Origin: Bradyrhizobium sp. AZCC 1693
GTDB taxonomy: Bacteria; Pseudomonadota; Alphaproteobacteria; Rhizobiales; Xanthobacteraceae
Assembly: GCF_036924745.1 (NCBI RefSeq)
Contig: NZ_JAZHSD010000001.1
Location: forward strand, 1,364,001-1,428,000
Length of the DNA: 64,000 bases
Reading direction: 5' to 3'
Part shown: in pieces, positions 60,938-64,000 of the stretch
Layout of the letters: the number at the start of each line of letters is the position of its first letter
How positions within the stretch are numbered: the stretch's first letter is position 1
Translations under genes and position numbers: made by a program
Notes under the pieces: generated by a model
What the model saw: the letters and a program-made list of their open reading frames with translations, nothing else
The model's database searches: none
Told to the model about the DNA's origin: nothing

Positions 60938-61915
60938 ATGAAATTTTTCGCGATCGCAGGCGTCGCTGTATCGGCACTCTTCACGGTGGCGTTGAACACA
61001 CCGGCCGACGCCCAGCAATGGCCGGCGCGGCAGGTACGCCTGATCGTCCCCTATCCGGCAGGCGGCAATGTCGACAGCGCGGCGCGCGTTATCGCCGACA
61101 GGCTGCAGGCGAAGCTGGGTCAGCCATTCATCGTGGAGAACAAGGCCGGTGCCGGCGGCCTGATCGCCGGCGAGGCGTTCGCGAAAATGCCTGCCGACGG
61201 CTACGCCTTGTTCGTCGGCGCCAACGGCCCGGTGCTGTTCGCGCCCGAGATCGCCAAGCGCGACGCCTATAACTGGAAACGGGATTTCGTCCCGATCACC
61301 TCGATCACGATGACGCCGCTGGTGCTCGAAGTGCATCCGTCGGTGGCGGCCAAGGATCTGAAGGAGTTCATCGAGCTTGCCCGCCGCGATCCCGGCAAGC
61401 TGACGATGGCTTCTCCCGGCCAAGGCACCACCAACCATCTGCTCAGCGAGCTGATGCAATCGACGCTCGGCCTGGAATGGCTGACGGTGCACTACCGCGG
61501 CAACGCCCCTGCGCTCAACGACCTGATCGGCGGACAGGTGCAATTCGCGCTGGACCAGATCTCGGTCGGACTGCCCTCCATCAAGAGCGGCATGCTGCGT
61601 GCGCTTGCCGTCACCGGCAGCCACCGCGCCTCCTGGCTTCCTGATGTCCCCACCTTCACCGAACTCGGCTACAAGGAATTTGACGGCCAGACCTTCACCG
61701 GCCTGTTCGCGCCCGCCCGCACGCCGCCCGAGGTCGTGACCAAGCTCCACGATACGCTCGCGGAGATCCTGAAAGATCCCGCCATCGTCGAGAAGTTCAA
61801 CGCGCTCGGCGCCGAGGCCGTCTCGATGACACCCGCGGAGTTCACGAGCTACCTCGAGCGCGAGGATGCCAAGTGGATTCCCGTGGTCCGCAAGGCCAAC
61901 ATCAAGGCTGACTGA
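60938..61915 (+). CDS. TctC/Bug-type tripartite tricarboxylate transporter binding protein
   Basis: A 325-residue periplasmic binding protein from ATG 60938 (GGGAGA upstream). Signal peptide MKFFAIAGVAVSALFTVALNTPADAQ. Bug-family landmarks: WPARQVRLIVPYPAGGNVDSAARVIAD, PFIVENKAGAGGLIAG, MASPGQGTTNHL, HYRGNAPALNDLIGGQVQFALDQI and LPDVPTFTELGY. Such proteins bind carboxylates such as tricarboxylates, aromatic acids or dicarboxylates; the TctA/TctB membrane subunits are not in the window. It leads a catabolic operon with flavin reductase, FAH and hydratase genes. Confidence 0.92.
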   Translation: MKFFAIAGVAVSALFTVALNTPADAQQWPARQVRLIVPYPAGGNVDSAARVIADRLQAKLGQPFIVENKAGAGGLIAGEAFAKMPADGYALFVGANGPVLFAPEIAKRDAYNWKRDFVPITSITMTPLVLEVHPSVAAKDLKEFIELARRDPGKLTMASPGQGTTNHLLSELMQSTLGLEWLTVHYRGNAPALNDLIGGQVQFALDQISVGLPSIKSGMLRALAVTGSHRASWLPDVPTFTELGYKEFDGQTFTGLFAPARTPPEVVTKLHDTLAEILKDPAIVEKFNALGAEAVSMTPAEFTSYLEREDAKWIPVVRKANIKAD

Positions 61916-61926
61916 GGCGCATCCCG

Positions 61927-62544
61927 ATGCGGATCGATCCTGCATATCTCGACGCTGAAACGGCCTACCGGCTGATCACCGGCGTCGTGGTGCCTCGCCC
62001 GATCGCCTGGATCACCAGCCTGTCGGCCACCGGCGTGCTCAACCTCGCCCCGTTCTCCGCCTTTACCTTCGTTTCGCCGAAGCCGCCGATGCTGGCCATC
62101 AGCGTCGGCCGCAAGGGTGGAATCTACAAGGATACCGCGCAGAACATCCTCAACAACGAGGAGTATGTCGTTCACATCGCGGATTCGAGCCTGATGACGG
62201 CGGTGCATGAGAGCTCAACCGAGCATCCGCCAGATGTCAGCGAGGTCGAGGAATTGCGGCTGTCGACGCTGCCGGGAGAACTCATCAAGGTGCCGCGTCT
62301 CGCTGCAGCGCCGGTTGCGATGGAATGCCGTTTCCGGCAGTGCCTCGAATTCGGTGAGACCCGCAGCCGGCTCATCGTCGGCGAGGTGCTGGTCTTCCAT
62401 ATCAGGGATGGATTGCTGAACAACGGCAAAATCGAAACCGAGGCGCTCGATCCGATCGCCCGTATCGCGGGTCCGCGTTACGCCACGCTCGGCGAGATCG
62501 TCACCCTGAAACCCGTGTTCCAGACCTCGAAAACTGAATCCTGA
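61927..62544 (+). CDS. Flavin reductase-like (FMN-binding split barrel) protein
   Basis: A 205-residue protein of the flavin reductase/DIM6-NTAB family. Key segments: VVPRPIAWITSLSATGVLNLAPFSAFTFVSPKPPMLAIS (flavin-binding barrel, about 20-60), KDTAQNILNNEEYVVHI and FRQCLEFGETRSRLIVGEV. Such proteins reduce flavin for a two-component monooxygenase or use FMN in other reactions. It starts 11 bases after the TctC-type gene. The oxygenase partner, if any, lies outside the window. Confidence 0.85.
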   Translation: MRIDPAYLDAETAYRLITGVVVPRPIAWITSLSATGVLNLAPFSAFTFVSPKPPMLAISVGRKGGIYKDTAQNILNNEEYVVHIADSSLMTAVHESSTEHPPDVSEVEELRLSTLPGELIKVPRLAAAPVAMECRFRQCLEFGETRSRLIVGEVLVFHIRDGLLNNGKIETEALDPIARIAGPRYATLGEIVTLKPVFQTSKTES

Positions 62545-62601
62545 AGCGTCGAAAGGCGCGCCGTCGCCCGCGTGAGCGGCGCTGATCCGGAGATCCACCG
62601 C

Positions 62602-63462
62602 ATGCATCTCTTAAGTTATCTCGCAAACGGCGAGCCGCGCTTCGGCGCGGCCGTTGCCGGCGGCGTGGTTGACCTTACCCAACGGCTCGGACCGAAATGT
62701 CCTGACCTTCGGACCCTGATCGCCAAGGAGGGCCTGGAAGTTGCGCGCCAAATGGTCGCCAGCCTCAAGCCAAGCCATGCGCTCGACGATCTTGTGCTGC
62801 TGCCGCCGATTCCCAATCCGGAAAAACTCTGGTGCATCGGCGTCAACTACAAGGACCGCAACGCCGAGTACAAGGACAATTCGGACCTGCCGAAATATCC
62901 GAGCCTGTTTGTCCGCAATCCCTCCTCGGTCGTCGGCTCCAACCAGCCGATCGAGAAGCCGAAAATCTCTGAACAGCTCGATTATGAGGGCGAGCTCGTG
63001 ATCGTGATCGGCAAGGAAGGACGGCACATCCCCCGCGAGCGCGCCTGGGACCACATCTTCGGCATGACGCTGTGCAATGAGGGCAGCGTCCGCGACTGGC
63101 TGCACCACGGCAAGTTCAACGTTACGCAAGGCAAGAATTTCGATCGCTCGGGCAGCATCGGGCCGTGGATCGTCACGTCGGACGAATGCGATCCGCGCGG
63201 GCCTCATGACATTATCACCCGCGTCAATGGCGAGGTACGCCAGAGCGATTCCACCGAGCGGCTGATGTTCCCGTTCGATTTCCTGATCGCCTACCTCTCC
63301 ACCTTTGCCACCCTCAAACCCGGCGACATGATCGCGACCGGCACGCCGACCGGCGCCGGCGCTCGTTTCACGCCGCCGCGCTGGCTCAAGCCAGGCGACG
63401 TCGTCGAGGTGGAATCCGCTGGGATCGGCATCCTTCGCAATACCGTGGCGGAGGAGCAGTAG
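62602..63462 (+). CDS. Fumarylacetoacetate hydrolase-family protein
   Basis: A 286-residue FAH-family enzyme. I use ATG 62602 (GGAG nine bases upstream; MHLLSYLANGEPRFGAAV); GTG 62572 is a longer alternative. The FAH domain (about 70-285) shows LWCIGVNYKDRNAEY, the metal-binding glutamates in LDYEGELVIVIGKEGRHI, SGSIGPWIVTSDE and the end GTPTGAG. Family reactions include 2-oxohept-3-ene-1,7-dioate isomerase/decarboxylase (HpaG) and acylpyruvase. Beside a hydratase of the HpaH type, an HpaG-like role is favoured, but the exact substrate is not readable. Confidence 0.88.
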   Translation: MHLLSYLANGEPRFGAAVAGGVVDLTQRLGPKCPDLRTLIAKEGLEVARQMVASLKPSHALDDLVLLPPIPNPEKLWCIGVNYKDRNAEYKDNSDLPKYPSLFVRNPSSVVGSNQPIEKPKISEQLDYEGELVIVIGKEGRHIPRERAWDHIFGMTLCNEGSVRDWLHHGKFNVTQGKNFDRSGSIGPWIVTSDECDPRGPHDIITRVNGEVRQSDSTERLMFPFDFLIAYLSTFATLKPGDMIATGTPTGAGARFTPPRWLKPGDVVEVESAGIGILRNTVAEEQ

Positions 63463-63465
63463 CCG

Positions 63466-64000
63466 ATGCTCGATCAACAAACCGTCGAACGGCTGGCGCA
63501 GCGCCTGGATGAGGCCGAACGCAGCAAGTCGCTGATTACCGCGTTCACGCGCGAATATCCTGATCTCACGATCGAGGACGCCTACGCCATCCAGCGCGCC
63601 TGGACGAAGCTGCAGCTCTCCCGCGGCCGCGTCGTTCGGGGGCACAAGATCGGCCTGACATCGAAAGCAATGCAGAACGCCGTCGGCATTTCCGAGCCGG
63701 ACTACGGCGTGCTGTTCGCCGACATGTTCTACCCCGACGCGTCGCCGATCCCGTTCGACCGCTTCCACGCGCCGCGGATCGAGGTCGAACTGGCCTTCGT
63801 TCTGAAGACACCGCTGAAGGGCCCCGACTGCACGCTGTTCGACGTTCTCAATGCCACCGACTACGTCACGCCGGCGCTGGAAATCCTGGAAACCCGGATG
63901 CACCGCATCGATCCCGTGACCAAGGCGCCGCGCAAGGTGATGGACACGATTTCCGACAACGCCGCGAATGCGGCGCTGGTCGTCGGTGGCCGGCCCATTC
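63466..64000 (+). CDS. 2-oxo-hept-4-ene-1,7-dioate / 2-keto-4-pentenoate hydratase-type enzyme, 3' end outside window
   Basis: 178 codons visible from ATG 63466, three bases after the FAH gene stop, then cut by the window end. The family pattern is clear: [52 protein letters not shown] and [20 protein letters not shown] (metal-ligand glutamates in EVELAFV). HpaH hydrates the dienol intermediate of homoprotocatechuate meta-cleavage; MhpD/XylJ do the same for related compounds. The preceding FAH gene and the IclR regulator support an aromatic-acid pathway. Confidence 0.88.
   Translation, partial: MLDQQTVERLAQRLDEAERSKSLITAFTREYPDLTIEDAYAIQRAWTKLQLSRGRVVRGHKIGLTSKAMQNAVGISEPDYGVLFADMFYPDASPIPFDRFHAPRIEVELAFVLKTPLKGPDCTLFDVLNATDYVTPALEILETRMHRIDPVTKAPRKVMDTISDNAANAALVVGGRPI

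Overview
The window looks like chromosomal DNA of a Bradyrhizobium-type alphaproteobacterium (Nitrobacteraceae; Rhodopseudomonas is a close alternative). The reasons are high G+C, the dnaE / lolD / lolC / proS neighbourhood, three DUF3551 secreted proteins, a DUF1236 protein, an alphaproteobacterial-type LexA site (GTTC-N7-GTTC), an FNR/FixK box and intergenic repeats of a style common in that group. I saw no tRNA, rRNA, CRISPR array, insertion sequence or phage gene.

Layout. 1-7.5 kb: the end of a secreted caspase-fold protein whose two catalytic residues are both replaced; a YbaK-type deacylase; a CBS-pair protein; an NAD aldehyde dehydrogenase with its GAF/Fis-type regulator, a palindromic operator candidate and an FNR box; a collapsed WYL-regulator pseudogene; a DUF2846 lipoprotein; and an exported beta-carbonic anhydrase. 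7.7-17.6 kb: dnaE, a 32-residue membrane peptide behind paired SOS boxes (SidA-like), a small Zn-ribbon-like protein, an outer-membrane barrel, a DUF3551 trio, a long nested palindrome, lolD, a lolC/E-type permease and proS. 17.9-23.2 kb: a minus-strand operon of DUF2946 protein, TonB-dependent receptor, Asp-box (sialidase-like) protein, TlpA-like thioredoxin and PCu(A)C chaperone. It reads as a copper acquisition and delivery system, related to but not the same as pcuABCDE. A plus-strand terminator with no obvious gene and a lone globin follow.

24-37.7 kb: a ribose-type ABC importer with a Tat-type binding protein, an EamA exporter, a beta-hydroxyacid dehydrogenase, prfB with its programmed +1 frameshift, two tandem class A penicillin-binding proteins (a recent mrcA duplication) and an AMIN-type cell-wall amidase. 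37.7-48.5 kb: a long leader and rne, whose S1 domain carries a His/Asp-rich insertion; then dctA, bioY, an aminotransferase, a BepA-like M48 protease, a DsbA-like protein and a DUF1236 protein. 48.5-52.3 kb: a LuxR regulator, a leftover YadA anchor, a complete but very small trimeric autotransporter and a coupled secreted protein. 52.5-58.2 kb: aroQ, accB and accC (with a heptanucleotide-repeat hairpin between the last two), then a three-gene sensory operon of CHASE3 kinase, single-domain regulator and REC-HisKA_2 kinase, joined by ATGA overlaps. 58.4-60 kb: an AbiEi/AbiEii toxin-antitoxin pair in a more A+T-rich setting. 60-64 kb: an IclR regulator divergent from a TctC-type binding protein, flavin reductase, FAH hydrolase and HpaH-like hydratase, i.e. 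a small aromatic or dicarboxylate catabolic operon that runs off the right edge.

Family names come from recognising motifs by eye; no database search was run. Starts were chosen by Shine-Dalgarno spacing, signal peptides and overlaps, and are stated where they differ from the longest reading frame.
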